Assembly: GCF_022760965.1 (NCBI RefSeq) | Contig: NZ_JAKVIJ010000006.1 | Location: forward strand, 124,001 to 188,000 | Reading direction: 5' to 3' | DNA: 64,000 bases | DNA from: Simplicispira sedimenti | Lineage (GTDB): Bacteria; Pseudomonadota; Gammaproteobacteria; Burkholderiales; Burkholderiaceae_C | Shown here: positions 50,345 through 59,732 of the stretch, piece after piece | How the letters are laid out: every line of letters starts with the position of its first letter | How positions within the stretch are numbered: position 1 is the stretch's first letter | Notes under the pieces: model-generated | What the model was told of the DNA's origin: nothing | The model's input: the letters and a program-made list of their open reading frames with translations, nothing else | The model's database searches: none | Translations under genes and position numbers: made by a program

Positions 50345-51620
50345 CGGCGGACTCCGGCGCACTGCCCTGGGGCCGCGCGCGCACTGCACCGCGCACCATG
50401 TCGAAGCGGAACAGGCGGCATTCGATGGGGCCGTTCCACAGCGGTACGCGGCGCGACTCCTTCAGACGCATCTTGCCGGGCAGCTTGAGGTCGGGCGTGA
50501 GCATCCAGGCGGACCAACCGGCGTAGTGCTTCTTCCAGTGCGCCGCCAACTGGCTGAAGAACTCGCCGCCATCGTCGGTGTGCGCGGTTTCACGCCCCTG
50601 TGCAGAGCCTTGGGCGCGCAGCGATGCGCGCTGCGTGGCGTTCTGCCCCGCGGCACCGGCGGCGGCAATGCGCTCGCCGTAGGGCGGGTTCAGCAGCATC
50701 ACGCCCGGTGTCTCGCAGGGCGGCATGCGCTGCAGCGCGTCGCCGCCCCGCAGTTGCACGGCCTGCGCCACACCAGCGCGCTCGGCGTTGCGCTGGGCGA
50801 AATCGACCATACGGTGCGAAACATCACTGCCAAATATGCCGACAGGGCTTGCCTGTATTGCGCTAGTAGCTTCGTTTTTTATAGCATTCCAGACATGGGC
50901 CTGGTAGGGCAGGAGCTTTTCAAAGGCAAAGCGCCGACGCAGGCCGGGCGCAATGCGGCAGGCAATCTGCGCCGCCTCGATGACCACGGTGCCGCTGCCG
51001 CAGCAGGGGTCGTACAGCGGCACGGGGGCCTCGCCATGCGGGTCCCAACCGCTGGCGGCGATCATGGCAGCGGCCAGCGTTTCCTTGAGCGGTGCGTCGC
51101 CCTTGTCCTCGCGCCAGCCGCGCTTGAACAGCGGCTCGCCCGAGGTATCGATATAGACCGTGGCCTCATCGGTCGTCAGGTGCAGGTGGATGCGCACATC
51201 AGGCCACTGGGTGTTGACGTCGGGACGCACGCCGCTCTTGGCGCGGAAGCGGTCGGCCACGGCATCTTTCACGCGCAGCGCGGCGAAGTTCAGGCTCTTG
51301 AGCGGGCTGTGCTGGGCCGTGACTTCGACCTTGAAGCTCTGGCGCGGGGTGAACCAGATTTCCCAGGCCACGCTGCTGGCCAGTTCGTAAAGGTCGTTTT
51401 CGCTGCGATAGGTCCGGTGCGCCAATTGCACCAGCACGCGCTGCGCGAGGCGGCTGTGCAGGTTGAGCAGCAGCGCATCGCGCCAGGAGGCGCGCAGCAG
51501 CACGCCACCGCGCCCGGTGAGCAGGTCCTCACCCGCCAGGCCGGTGGTACGGTGGGCCTCGTCGGCCAGAAAGCCCTCGACGCCAGCGGCGCAGGGCAGA
51601 AATATTTGGAGTTGGTTCAT
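50331..51620 (-). CDS. rlmL: THUMP-domain 23S rRNA (guanine-N2) methyltransferase, RlmL-type
   Basis: 429 aa. THUMP domain about 50-160, then a Rossmann methyltransferase (about 165-390) with the AdoMet motif PLYDPCCGSGTVVIEAAQIA and catalytic NPPYGER. It resembles the N-terminal half of E. coli RlmKL, which methylates G2445. Residues of about 242-258 (IKNEATSAIQASPVGIFG) derive from sequence like half of a family 1 repeat. A Gln/Ala-rich insert follows NPPYGER (about 316-345). Confidence 0.87.
   Translation of the reverse strand: MNQLQIFLPCAAGVEGFLADEAHRTTGLAGEDLLTGRGGVLLRASWRDALLLNLHSRLAQRVLVQLAHRTYRSENDLYELASSVAWEIWFTPRQSFKVEVTAQHSPLKSLNFAALRVKDAVADRFRAKSGVRPDVNTQWPDVRIHLHLTTDEATVYIDTSGEPLFKRGWREDKGDAPLKETLAAAMIAASGWDPHGEAPVPLYDPCCGSGTVVIEAAQIACRIAPGLRRRFAFEKLLPYQAHVWNAIKNEATSAIQASPVGIFGSDVSHRMVDFAQRNAERAGVAQAVQLRGGDALQRMPPCETPGVMLLNPPYGERIAAAGAAGQNATQRASLRAQGSAQGRETAHTDDGGEFFSQLAAHWKKHYAGWSAWMLTPDLKLPGKMRLKESRRVPLWNGPIECRLFRFDMVRGAVRARPQGSAPESADGGT
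50845..50895. repeat. Half-length family 1-like repeat inside rlmL
   Basis: On the minus strand ATAAAAAACGAAGCTACTAG followed by CGCAATACAGGCAAG. It matches the AT-rich end plus the AGCTACTAGCGC half of family 1 but lacks the second arm. AT content is clearly above the rest of rlmL. Confidence 0.5.
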
Positions 51621-51662
51621 AGGCAGCCCCCAAGGATAAGGCCTGCGCCTGTGGAGGCAGGA

Positions 51663-54600
51663 TCAAGACGATGCAGACGCCCGCAGTTCCTGGGCGGGCA
51701 CGGGTCGGCCGAACAGGTAGCCCTGGTAGCCGCCACAGCCCTGCCCGACCAGGAATTCGAACTGCCCCGTCTGCTCCACCCCTTCGGCCACCACCGTCAG
51801 ACCCAGATCACGGGCCAGGACAACAATGCTGCGGGCAATCGCCGCAACGTTCGGGTCGGTCAGGATATCGCGCACAAAGGATCGGTCGATCTTGAGCAAG
51901 TCCAACGGCAGCCTTCGCAGGTAGGTCAGCGAGGAATAGCCGGTGCCAAAGTCGTCCAGCGCAAAACCAATGCCATGCGCCTTGAGCTGCTCCATCTTGG
52001 CGATCACATCCTCAACGTCCCGAAGCATCAGGCTTTCCGTCAGCTCCAGCCGCAGGCGCGAGGGCTGGGCCCCAGTGGTACGCAGACATTTCAGAACCGA
52101 CTCGACAAACGCGGGCTCATGGAACTGGCGGGCGCTGACATTGACCGACAAGGTCCACGCTGCCGTGGTCTCGTTTTCGGACCATTCGACCAATTGCTGG
52201 CATGCCGTTTCCAGCACCCATTGCCCCAAGGGCAGGATGAATCCCGTTTCCTCGGCCAGGGCAATGAATTCGCCCGGAAGCACCATGCCCCGCCGTGGGT
52301 GATGCCAGCGCAGCAGGGCCTCCGCACCGACCACCTTGCCGTGGATATCGACCTGCGGCTGGTAGTGGAGGCGAAAATCGCCCTGCTCCAGGCTGCTGCG
52401 CAAATCATTGTCGAGCTGCACACGCTGGAATACGGCCGCCTGCATCTGCGGATCGAAGAAGTGCAGCGCATTGCGTCCCGCCGATTTGGACTGGTACATC
52501 GCCAGATCGGCCTGGCGCATCAGTTCATCGATGGTCGCCTTCCGCCCTTCGAACAGCGTCAACCCGATGCTGGGCGTGCTGCGCAACTCATGGCCCGCCA
52601 GATGGTAGGGCTGGTTGAGTGTGACGAGCACCTTTTCACCCACCCGACGCGCCTGCTCGGCGGCCTCGCTTGCGTCGGCCGACAGCTCTTCGAGCATGAC
52701 CACGAACTCATCGCCCCCCAGTCGGGCGGCCGTATCGCTGGCCCGGATGGATTCCTGGAGCCGACGGGCCACCTCCATCAGCAGCAGGTCGCCCACATCG
52801 TGGCCCAGGGTGTCGTTGAGCGACTTGAACTCATCCAGATCAATGAACAGCAGCGCCCCGTGGTTGCCCGTGCGCTCACCCAGCACCATGGCCTGCTGCA
52901 GGCGGTCGAGCAACAGTCGCCGGTTGGGCAGGCGGGTGAGCGGGTCATAGAACGCGAGATGGCGGATCTTTTCCTCGGCCTCCTTGCGCTCGCTGATGTC
53001 CGAGAACGCCGCCACATAGTGTGTGACCTGCCCATCGTCGCCGCGCACAGCGGAAATGCTCTGCAGCAGAGGGTACACCTCGCCATTCTTGCGCCGGTCC
53101 CAGATTTCGCCGAACCACGCGCCCCTGTCGGCCAGCGACTGCCACATGCCGACGTAGAAGTCGTCATCGTGATGGCCGGACTTGAACATGGCCGGCGTAC
53201 GCCCGATCACCTCTTCGGGCATGTAGCCCGTCATCCGGGTGAACGCACGATTCACCCGAAGAATGATGCCGTGTGCATCGGTCACGATCATGCCGTGCAG
53301 CGATTCAAAGGCCGTGGCGGCGATCCGCATTTCCTGCTCGATACGGCGGCTCTCGGTGATGTCGCGCAGCACCACCACGCGGTGCGTCGCTTCGCCCTGG
53401 CTGCCTGCCACCGGGTTGACCGTGGCTTCGTACCAGAACAGTTGGCCGTCGCTGCGCTTGCCCTGCAACGTGCAGGGCGCACCGGCGCTGTCCCACAGCG
53501 TGTTGCGGCCCTGGAGGTCAGTCCACAGAAAACCGGGCGGACGGCCAAGAACATCGGCCTCCAGGTACCCCGTGATGGCGCACATGGCCGCATTGACAAA
53601 CGTGGTCTTGTCTTGCGCATCGACGATCAGAACGCCCTGCGAAATAGCCCCCAGCGCCTTGTGGTGCAGGCGTTGAATGACAGCGTGTTTCAAGCGCTCT
53701 TCGGTTTGCGCAATCCGGATCAGGTTGTCACGGAAGACGACCGAAGCGCGCGCCATATCGCCAATCTCGTCACCTCGCTCCTGATCCGTCACCTGCACGG
53801 CATCCACGCGTGCATCCGGCGCCGCCAAGCGGTTCATGGCGGCAGTGATGCGCCGTATCGGGTGGATGATGCCGCGCGCCAGGGCACCGGCGATCAAAAG
53901 GGTCAGCGCCATCGCCACCAAGGCTGCGCCGCCGCTCCACAAGACGACTTTTTCCGCACCCCTTTGGGCGCGGAGGGTGGCGTCCAGCAGATCCTGCGAA
54001 ACGCGGTCTTCCACCCGCTTCATCTGGTCAATCTTCCAGGAGGCCAGATCGATCCAGCGGGTCACGATTCTGGTGGAGCGTGACGCCTTTCCCGATGTGC
54101 CCAGAAATACCCCGGCCCGCATCTGCTCAATTTCTGCCAGATTGTCGTTGGACAGCGCCTGCTCCAGGAAATCCGTCTGCTCGCGGTCAGCAAAGAAACG
54201 GAACTGCTCCAGAAAATGGGACTGCCGCTCCGTCAATCCGACAAACACCTGCCGAGCACTTGCGTCCCCTCGAGGCGCCGAATAATAGGTGGCCCCCAAG
54301 GCCCGCTCCATGCCCGCCATTTCCTTGGCCTGCATTAAATTGACATATGCGTAAATGGCACGCGACAGCTCCGCACCGTTGCCCATCAGATGCATTTCGC
54401 GCACGATGCCAAGCAGGGCATCGATCAACGCGCTGTAGCGTGCGGACTGCACTTCCGTCGCCACCTGAAGCTGCGTGGCCTCCAGACGCCAGGCCGACAG
54501 GTTGGCCAGATCATCCCGGACTTCGGCAATGCGTTTTTTCAGGCGCGGTGCAAACCTTTCCGTGGGAAGCTGCGCAAGTGCCTGAGAAAACAGCTCTGCC

Positions 54601-54953
54601 TGCGCATCGGTAGCGGCATGGCGCTGCGCCTGCATTGCGCCAAAGTCCAGGCCTTTCGACCCCAGAAAAGCCGCCGACAGGCCGCGCTCGCGCTGGATTT
54701 CATGCACCAGTCCACTGACCTTGGTGGCCAGATGCGTCATGGCATGCAAATGGCGCATGTCATCCGCCACGCGCTGCTGGTCCATCACCCCCCACAGGGC
54801 CAACATCAGAAAACCCGCAATCGGCAATGCCAGCGCCAGCATCATGCGCTGGCCAATGGGGGAGTTCCGCAGTCGGGCAAACATCTCAGCAGGGTCGGTT
54901 AGCAGAAAACGCGGCGCCGTTTCGCAAGCTCCACGTTTGCTCGGGATGTCCAT
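51663..54953 (-). CDS. NIT-HAMP-PAS-PAS-GGDEF-EAL protein
   Basis: 1096 aa from ATG 54953; ATG 54884 (MFARLRNSPIGQRMM) is an alternative. TM1 about 37-56, a periplasmic nitrate/nitrite-sensing (NIT) domain about 65-310 with the tell-tale EIQRERGLSAAFLGSKG, TM2 about 340-365, HAMP, two PAS domains (about 440-690), GGDEF (about 690-850) and EAL (about 865-1090). Both output motifs are intact: RLGGDEFVVM (I-site RASD) and GAEALLRW, NVSARQF, DDFGTGYSSLTYL, AEGVEQ. It may switch between making and degrading cyclic di-GMP; nitrate/nitrite as input is inferred from the NIT family. Confidence 0.92.
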   Translation of the reverse strand: MDIPSKRGACETAPRFLLTDPAEMFARLRNSPIGQRMMLALALPIAGFLMLALWGVMDQQRVADDMRHLHAMTHLATKVSGLVHEIQRERGLSAAFLGSKGLDFGAMQAQRHAATDAQAELFSQALAQLPTERFAPRLKKRIAEVRDDLANLSAWRLEATQLQVATEVQSARYSALIDALLGIVREMHLMGNGAELSRAIYAYVNLMQAKEMAGMERALGATYYSAPRGDASARQVFVGLTERQSHFLEQFRFFADREQTDFLEQALSNDNLAEIEQMRAGVFLGTSGKASRSTRIVTRWIDLASWKIDQMKRVEDRVSQDLLDATLRAQRGAEKVVLWSGGAALVAMALTLLIAGALARGIIHPIRRITAAMNRLAAPDARVDAVQVTDQERGDEIGDMARASVVFRDNLIRIAQTEERLKHAVIQRLHHKALGAISQGVLIVDAQDKTTFVNAAMCAITGYLEADVLGRPPGFLWTDLQGRNTLWDSAGAPCTLQGKRSDGQLFWYEATVNPVAGSQGEATHRVVVLRDITESRRIEQEMRIAATAFESLHGMIVTDAHGIILRVNRAFTRMTGYMPEEVIGRTPAMFKSGHHDDDFYVGMWQSLADRGAWFGEIWDRRKNGEVYPLLQSISAVRGDDGQVTHYVAAFSDISERKEAEEKIRHLAFYDPLTRLPNRRLLLDRLQQAMVLGERTGNHGALLFIDLDEFKSLNDTLGHDVGDLLLMEVARRLQESIRASDTAARLGGDEFVVMLEELSADASEAAEQARRVGEKVLVTLNQPYHLAGHELRSTPSIGLTLFEGRKATIDELMRQADLAMYQSKSAGRNALHFFDPQMQAAVFQRVQLDNDLRSSLEQGDFRLHYQPQVDIHGKVVGAEALLRWHHPRRGMVLPGEFIALAEETGFILPLGQWVLETACQQLVEWSENETTAAWTLSVNVSARQFHEPAFVESVLKCLRTTGAQPSRLRLELTESLMLRDVEDVIAKMEQLKAHGIGFALDDFGTGYSSLTYLRRLPLDLLKIDRSFVRDILTDPNVAAIARSIVVLARDLGLTVVAEGVEQTGQFEFLVGQGCGGYQGYLFGRPVPAQELRASASS

Positions 54954-55158
54954 TATGCGGGCTGACTTACGGCAGCGTGCGCCACTGCGCGACAGCGGCG
55001 CCTTTGGCCCTGAAGCCCCCACCACTTGGTTCCGCGCGCAGCACGTTTCCTGGCGCTACACTGCCTTGGACAGGCGGTTCCTGCAACAGTTCGCACAGGC
55101 GCCGCCCTGCTGTCCGCAGGCATGAGGGCACGCCCCTCTTTCCCACGCAAAGGCCGCT

Positions 55159-56964
55159 ATGGAACCATCGCAGCAAGACACCGTGGCCCAGGTGTTGCAC
55201 AGGCACGCAGGCCAGGCCCACAGGCTGGTACAGATCCTGCGCGAAGTGCAGGAACACACGCACTGGCTTCCCGCCCCCGTGCTGGAGCAGGTGGCCCAGG
55301 GCGTGGGCCTGGGCGTTGCCACCGTGCGCGGCGTGGCCAGCTTTTACCGCTTCTTCCATTTGCAGCCCGTGGGCCGCTACCACCTGCTGTGGAGCGACAA
55401 CACCACCGACCGCATGCTGGGCAGCCGCTCCCTGGCCGAGCAACTGTGCAAGGCCCTGGGTGTGCAGGCCGGTGCTGCCGCCGCGACCGGTGCCTTGGCC
55501 AGCGTGGGCTATACCTCATGCACCGGCCTGGGCGACCAGGGCCCCGCATTGCTGCTGAACCAGCAGCAGGTACTCACCCGCATGGACGGAACCCGCGTGC
55601 AGGAACTCGCCCAGCGCATCCTGGCGCAGGAGCCCCCCAGCGCCTGGCCAGCAGAGTGGATGCAGGTGGAAGACCATGTCCGCCGAGCCGACGTGCTGCT
55701 GGGCAGCCCGGCGCTGGAGGGCGGCGCCCTGCGTGCCGTGCGTGGACGCGGAGCGCAGGCCACACTGGACGAGCTGGCCGCATCCAACCTGCGCGGCCGG
55801 GGCGGTGCGGGCTTTCCCACGGCGCGCAAATGGCAGGCCTGCCGCGATGCACCGCTCGCCCCCGGCCACACCCGCGTGGTGGTGTGCAACGCCGACGAGG
55901 GCGAACCCGGCACCTTCAAGGACCGCGTGCTGCTCAGCCGCCAGGCCGATACCGTGTTTGAAGGCATGACCGTCGCCGCCCGCGTGCTGGGAGCGCGTAC
56001 GGGGTTTCTGTACCTGCGCGGCGAATACCGCTACCTGCTGCCTTCGCTGCAGGCCGTACTGGCACGCCGCCGCAAACATGGCCTGCTGGGTCCGAGCATC
56101 CTGGGTATCGAAGGCTTTGACTTCGACATCGACATCCATGTGGGGGCCGGTGCCTACGTGTGTGGCGAGGAAAGCGCGCTGATCGAGTCGCTCGAAGGCA
56201 AGCGCGGCACCCCTCGCATCCGTCCGCCATTTCCGGTGGAACAGGGTTACCTGGCCCAGCCCACCTGCGTGAACAACGTGGAGACCTTTTGCGCCGCAGC
56301 GCACATCGCCCTGCAAGGCAGCGCATGGTGGAAGGGCCGTGGCACCCCTCAGAGCACGGGCACCAAGCTCCACTCCGTGAGCGGCGACTGCGCCCGGCCC
56401 GGCGTGTACGAATACCCGCTGGGCGTGAGCGTGGCACAGGTACTGCACGACTGCGGGGCACACGAGCCGCAGGCCGTGCAGGTGGGCGGCCCCTCGGGCA
56501 CCTGCCTGGCCGCGCCCGAGTTCAAGCGCCGGCTGGGCTTTGAAGATGTGCCGACGGCGGGCGCCTTCATGGTGTTTGGCGCACAGCGCGACATGTTCGA
56601 GGTGGCGCACCACTTTGCCCAGTTTTTTGCCCACGAGAGCTGCGGCTTTTGCACCCCCTGCCGCGTGGGCACGCAGTTGGTGCTGCGCCGCATGGACAAG
56701 CTCGCCCTGGGCCACGGCTCCCCCTGGGATCTGCACGAGCTGCATGCGTTGGAGCAGTTGATGCACGGCACCACCCACTGCGGCCTGGGCGCCACGGCCA
56801 CCCATGCGCTGCGCGACACACTGCAGCGCTTTGGCCCCGCCTTTGCCGCGCGCAGCCCGCAGTCCCACCTGGTGCCCGGCTTCGACCTGGACGCCGAACT
56901 CGCCCCCGCGCGCCGCGCCACCGGCCGCAACGACGCACAAGCCCATTTGGATACGCTGGAATGA
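55159..56964 (+). CDS. hoxF: NAD-reducing hydrogenase diaphorase subunit HoxF
   Basis: 601 aa flavoprotein that passes electrons between the hydrogenase module and NAD+. A NuoE-like domain (about 10-150) is fused to a NuoF-like domain (about 175-580). FMN/NAD sites: LRGRGGAGFPTARKW, VCNADEGEPGTFKDR and GAGAYVCGEESALIESLEGK. The [4Fe-4S] ligands are Cys495, 498, 501 and 541. The NuoE-like part has only two cysteines (97 and 121), so its [2Fe-2S] cluster is probably lost. First gene of hoxFUYHW; the 205-bp upstream gap shows no clear sigma-54 promoter. Confidence 0.94.
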   Translation: MEPSQQDTVAQVLHRHAGQAHRLVQILREVQEHTHWLPAPVLEQVAQGVGLGVATVRGVASFYRFFHLQPVGRYHLLWSDNTTDRMLGSRSLAEQLCKALGVQAGAAAATGALASVGYTSCTGLGDQGPALLLNQQQVLTRMDGTRVQELAQRILAQEPPSAWPAEWMQVEDHVRRADVLLGSPALEGGALRAVRGRGAQATLDELAASNLRGRGGAGFPTARKWQACRDAPLAPGHTRVVVCNADEGEPGTFKDRVLLSRQADTVFEGMTVAARVLGARTGFLYLRGEYRYLLPSLQAVLARRRKHGLLGPSILGIEGFDFDIDIHVGAGAYVCGEESALIESLEGKRGTPRIRPPFPVEQGYLAQPTCVNNVETFCAAAHIALQGSAWWKGRGTPQSTGTKLHSVSGDCARPGVYEYPLGVSVAQVLHDCGAHEPQAVQVGGPSGTCLAAPEFKRRLGFEDVPTAGAFMVFGAQRDMFEVAHHFAQFFAHESCGFCTPCRVGTQLVLRRMDKLALGHGSPWDLHELHALEQLMHGTTHCGLGATATHALRDTLQRFGPAFAARSPQSHLVPGFDLDAELAPARRATGRNDAQAHLDTLE

Positions 56965-57671
56965 AGCAGTTTTTCCTGGACGGAGCCCCCGTGCCTTTCG
57001 AGGACGGTGACACGCTCATGGCCGCCGCCACCCGTGCAGGCCACCAGGTGCCGCACCTGTGCTGGCACCCGCAACTGGCGCCCAGCGGTGCCTGCCGCCT
57101 GTGCACGGTACAGGTCGATGGGCGCATGACCGCCGCCTGCACCACGCGCGCCAGCGAGGGGCTGGAGGTGCACAACCACACGCCCGAGCTCACCGCCCTG
57201 CGCCGCCAGATCACGCAGATGCTGTTTGTCGAGGGCAACCACTACTGCCCCGGCTGCGAGAAGAGCGGCAACTGCGAGCTTCAGTCCACCGCCTACGCCC
57301 TGGGCATGGCCGACATGCGCCACGACCTGCTGATGCCCCAGCGTCCGGTGGACGCCAGCCACCCCGACCTGTGGCTGGACCACAACCGCTGCATCCTGTG
57401 CAAACTGTGCCTACGGGCCAGCCGCGAGCTTGATGGCAAGGACGTGTTCGCCATCGGCGGCTACGGCGCGCACACGCAACTGCTGGTCAACGCCCCCGAT
57501 GGCCGCCTGGGTGCCAGTGCGCTGCAGGCAGACGACCACGCTGCCCACATCTGCCCGGTGGGCGCGCTGCTGCCCAAGCGGCGCGGCTTTGCCATCCCCA
57601 TTGGCCAGCGCCACTGCGACACCACACCGCCACCGCCCTTGCCCCAGGACGCCGACCATGGTCCCACCTGA
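56961..57671 (+). CDS. hoxU: NAD-reducing hydrogenase diaphorase subunit HoxU
   Basis: 236 aa iron-sulfur subunit related to the N-terminal part of NuoG. A ferredoxin-type [2Fe-2S] site (HLCWHPQLAPSGACRLCTVQ), the His-Cys3 site (HYCPGCEKSGNCELQ) and a further cluster (NRCILCKLCLRAS with CPVGA) link HoxF to HoxY. The ATG overlaps the hoxF stop (ATGA), and the gene overlaps hoxY by 14 bp. Confidence 0.94.
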   Translation: MKQFFLDGAPVPFEDGDTLMAAATRAGHQVPHLCWHPQLAPSGACRLCTVQVDGRMTAACTTRASEGLEVHNHTPELTALRRQITQMLFVEGNHYCPGCEKSGNCELQSTAYALGMADMRHDLLMPQRPVDASHPDLWLDHNRCILCKLCLRASRELDGKDVFAIGGYGAHTQLLVNAPDGRLGASALQADDHAAHICPVGALLPKRRGFAIPIGQRHCDTTPPPPLPQDADHGPT

Positions 57672-58233
57672 GCCCTCCCCATCCCCTGCAGGCCGCCCGC
57701 TGCGTGTGGCCACCGTGTCGCTGGCCGGGTGCTTTGGTTGCCACATGTCGCTGCTGGACATCGACGAGCGCCTGTTCACCCTGGCGGGCCATGTGCAGTT
57801 GGACCGATCGCCGCTCACCGACATCAAGCGCTGCGGCCCCTGCGACGTGGGCCTGATCGAAGGCGGTCTGTGCAACGCCGAGAACGTGGAGGTGCTGCGC
57901 GCCTTCCGCGCCCAGTGCACGCTGCTGGTGGCCGTGGGGGCCTGCGCCATCAACGGCGGCCTGCCTGCGCTGCGCAACGGGTTGGACGTAGGAACGCTGA
58001 TGACCGAGGTGTACGCAAACAACCGACCCGGCCTGGCGCCCGGCAGCGCCATTCCCAACGACCCCGAGCTGCCCCTGCCGCTGGCACGCGTGCACCCGCT
58101 GCACGAAGTGGTGCACATCGATCACTTTCTGCCCGGCTGCCCACCCAGCGCCGAGGTGATCTGGGATTTCCTGCACGCCGTGGTGCAAGGCCACAGACCG
58201 CAGGCCGACCCCGCATTGATCCGCTACGACTGA
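57658..58233 (+). CDS. hoxY: NAD-reducing hydrogenase small subunit HoxY
   Basis: 191 aa, short small subunit without Tat signal, as in cytosolic group 3d enzymes. The proximal [4Fe-4S] ligands lie in AGCFGCHMSLLDID, VGACAINGGLP and PGCPPSAEVIWDF. It sits within hoxU by 14 bp and its TGA overlaps the hoxH ATG (TGATG). Confidence 0.94.
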   Translation: MVPPEPSPSPAGRPLRVATVSLAGCFGCHMSLLDIDERLFTLAGHVQLDRSPLTDIKRCGPCDVGLIEGGLCNAENVEVLRAFRAQCTLLVAVGACAINGGLPALRNGLDVGTLMTEVYANNRPGLAPGSAIPNDPELPLPLARVHPLHEVVHIDHFLPGCPPSAEVIWDFLHAVVQGHRPQADPALIRYD

Positions 58234-59732
58234 TGTCCACAACCACCCCACCCACCCCCAGCACTGCACCGCGCCGCGTGGTGATCGATCCCGTTTCGCG
58301 CGTGGAAGGGCACGGCAAGATCACACTGCTGCTGGACGCCCAAGGCCGTGTGGAGCAGGCACGACTGCACATCGTGGAGTTCCGCGGCTTCGAGGCGTTC
58401 ATCGTGGGGCGCCCGTACTGGGAAGTGCCGGTGATGGTGCAGCGCCTGTGCGGCATCTGCCCCGTGTCGCACCATCTGGCCGCCAGCAAGGCGCTGGACC
58501 AGGCCCTGGGCATCCACAGCGTTCCGCGCACGGCCGAGGTGGTGCGTCGGCTCATGCACTACGGGCAAGTCATGCAGTCCCATGCGCTGCATTTCTTCCA
58601 CCTGTCCTCGCCCGACCTGCTGCTGGGATTTGACAGCGAGGCCACGCAGCGCAACATCCTGGGCGTGGCCGCAGCGCACCCCGACATTGCGCGCCAGGGC
58701 GTGTTGTTGCGCAAATTTGGCCAGGAGGTGATCCGTGTGACCAGCGGCAAGCGCGTGCACGGCACCGGTTCGGTGCCTGGTGGCGTGAACCGCCAACCTA
58801 CGCGCGAGGAGCGCGATGCACTGACCGCACAGGTGCCTCAGATGCTGGATTGGTGCGAGCGTGCCGTGGAGCTGGCGGCCACGTTGCACGCCCAAGCGCC
58901 CGGGCTGTACGGGCACTTTGGCGCCATCCATTCGGGCTGGATGTCGTTGGTGGGGCCAGGAGGCGCAATGGAGCTGTATGACGGCCCCCTGCGCGTGCGC
59001 GACGCCCAGGGCACGCTGCTGCACGATGGCGTGCCAGTGCACAACTACCTGGATCTGATCGAAGAAGCCGTCGAGCCCTGGACCTACATGAAGTTCCCCT
59101 ACCTGCGCGCCCAAGGGCGCGAGGCCGGCTGGTACCGCGTGGGTCCGCTGGCGCGGGTGAACAACTGCAGCCACATCCCCAGCCCGCGCGCCGAGGCACA
59201 GCGCCAGCGCTTTGTCGCACACGGGCCGGTGCAGGGCACGCTGGCCTACCACTGGGCACGCATGATCGAGATGCTGCACGCCATGGAGGTGATCGCCGAG
59301 CTGCTGCAGGACGAGGCTTTGCTGGCCGGCCCGCTCACCGCTCCACTGCCCGCCGAAAGGCCCACACACCGCTCCGGTGTGGGCGTGATCGAAGCGCCGC
59401 GCGGAACGCTGATTCACCACTACGAGATCGGTGACGACGACCTGATCCGCTGGTGCAACCTGATCGTCAGCACCACGCACAACAACCAAGCCATGAACGC
59501 CTCGGTGCGCGCGGTAGCTCAGGAATATTTCGATGGCCGCAGCATCACCGAGGGCCTGCTCAATCGCATGGAAGTGGCCGTGCGTGCCTACGACCCCTGC
59601 CTGAGCTGCGCCACGCATGCCCTGGGCAGCATGCCGCTGCAGGTGCAGCTGGTGGACGCTGCAGGCCAGGTGCGCGACAGCGTTCTGCGCCATGGCGATG
59701 GACGCATCGAACGCAAAGACAGCCGCACATGA
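58233..59732 (+). CDS. hoxH: NAD-reducing hydrogenase large subunit HoxH
   Basis: 499 aa catalytic [NiFe] subunit. L1 motif RLCGICPVSHH (Cys73, Cys76) and L2 motif DPCLSCATH (Cys456, Cys459) provide the four Ni-Fe ligands. A 37-residue tail after His462 (ALGSMPLQVQ...) is the peptide removed by the maturation protease HoxW, encoded next. DPVSRVEGHGKI is the conserved N-terminus. No hyp maturation genes lie in the window. Confidence 0.95.
   Translation: MSTTTPPTPSTAPRRVVIDPVSRVEGHGKITLLLDAQGRVEQARLHIVEFRGFEAFIVGRPYWEVPVMVQRLCGICPVSHHLAASKALDQALGIHSVPRTAEVVRRLMHYGQVMQSHALHFFHLSSPDLLLGFDSEATQRNILGVAAAHPDIARQGVLLRKFGQEVIRVTSGKRVHGTGSVPGGVNRQPTREERDALTAQVPQMLDWCERAVELAATLHAQAPGLYGHFGAIHSGWMSLVGPGGAMELYDGPLRVRDAQGTLLHDGVPVHNYLDLIEEAVEPWTYMKFPYLRAQGREAGWYRVGPLARVNNCSHIPSPRAEAQRQRFVAHGPVQGTLAYHWARMIEMLHAMEVIAELLQDEALLAGPLTAPLPAERPTHRSGVGVIEAPRGTLIHHYEIGDDDLIRWCNLIVSTTHNNQAMNASVRAVAQEYFDGRSITEGLLNRMEVAVRAYDPCLSCATHALGSMPLQVQLVDAAGQVRDSVLRHGDGRIERKDSRT

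Noticed and set aside
50190..54083. Very long open frame (1297 codons) on the plus strand opposite rlmL and the NIT-GGDEF-EAL gene
   Set aside because: It is an antisense shadow of GC-rich coding DNA; the opposite strand encodes proteins with clear domains and motifs, and the translation is low-complexity Arg/His/Gln-rich.
54954..55158. Sigma-54 promoter upstream of hoxF
   Set aside because: No GG-N10-GC pair with the flanking consensus was found at proper spacing; nearby GG-rich sequence is generic.
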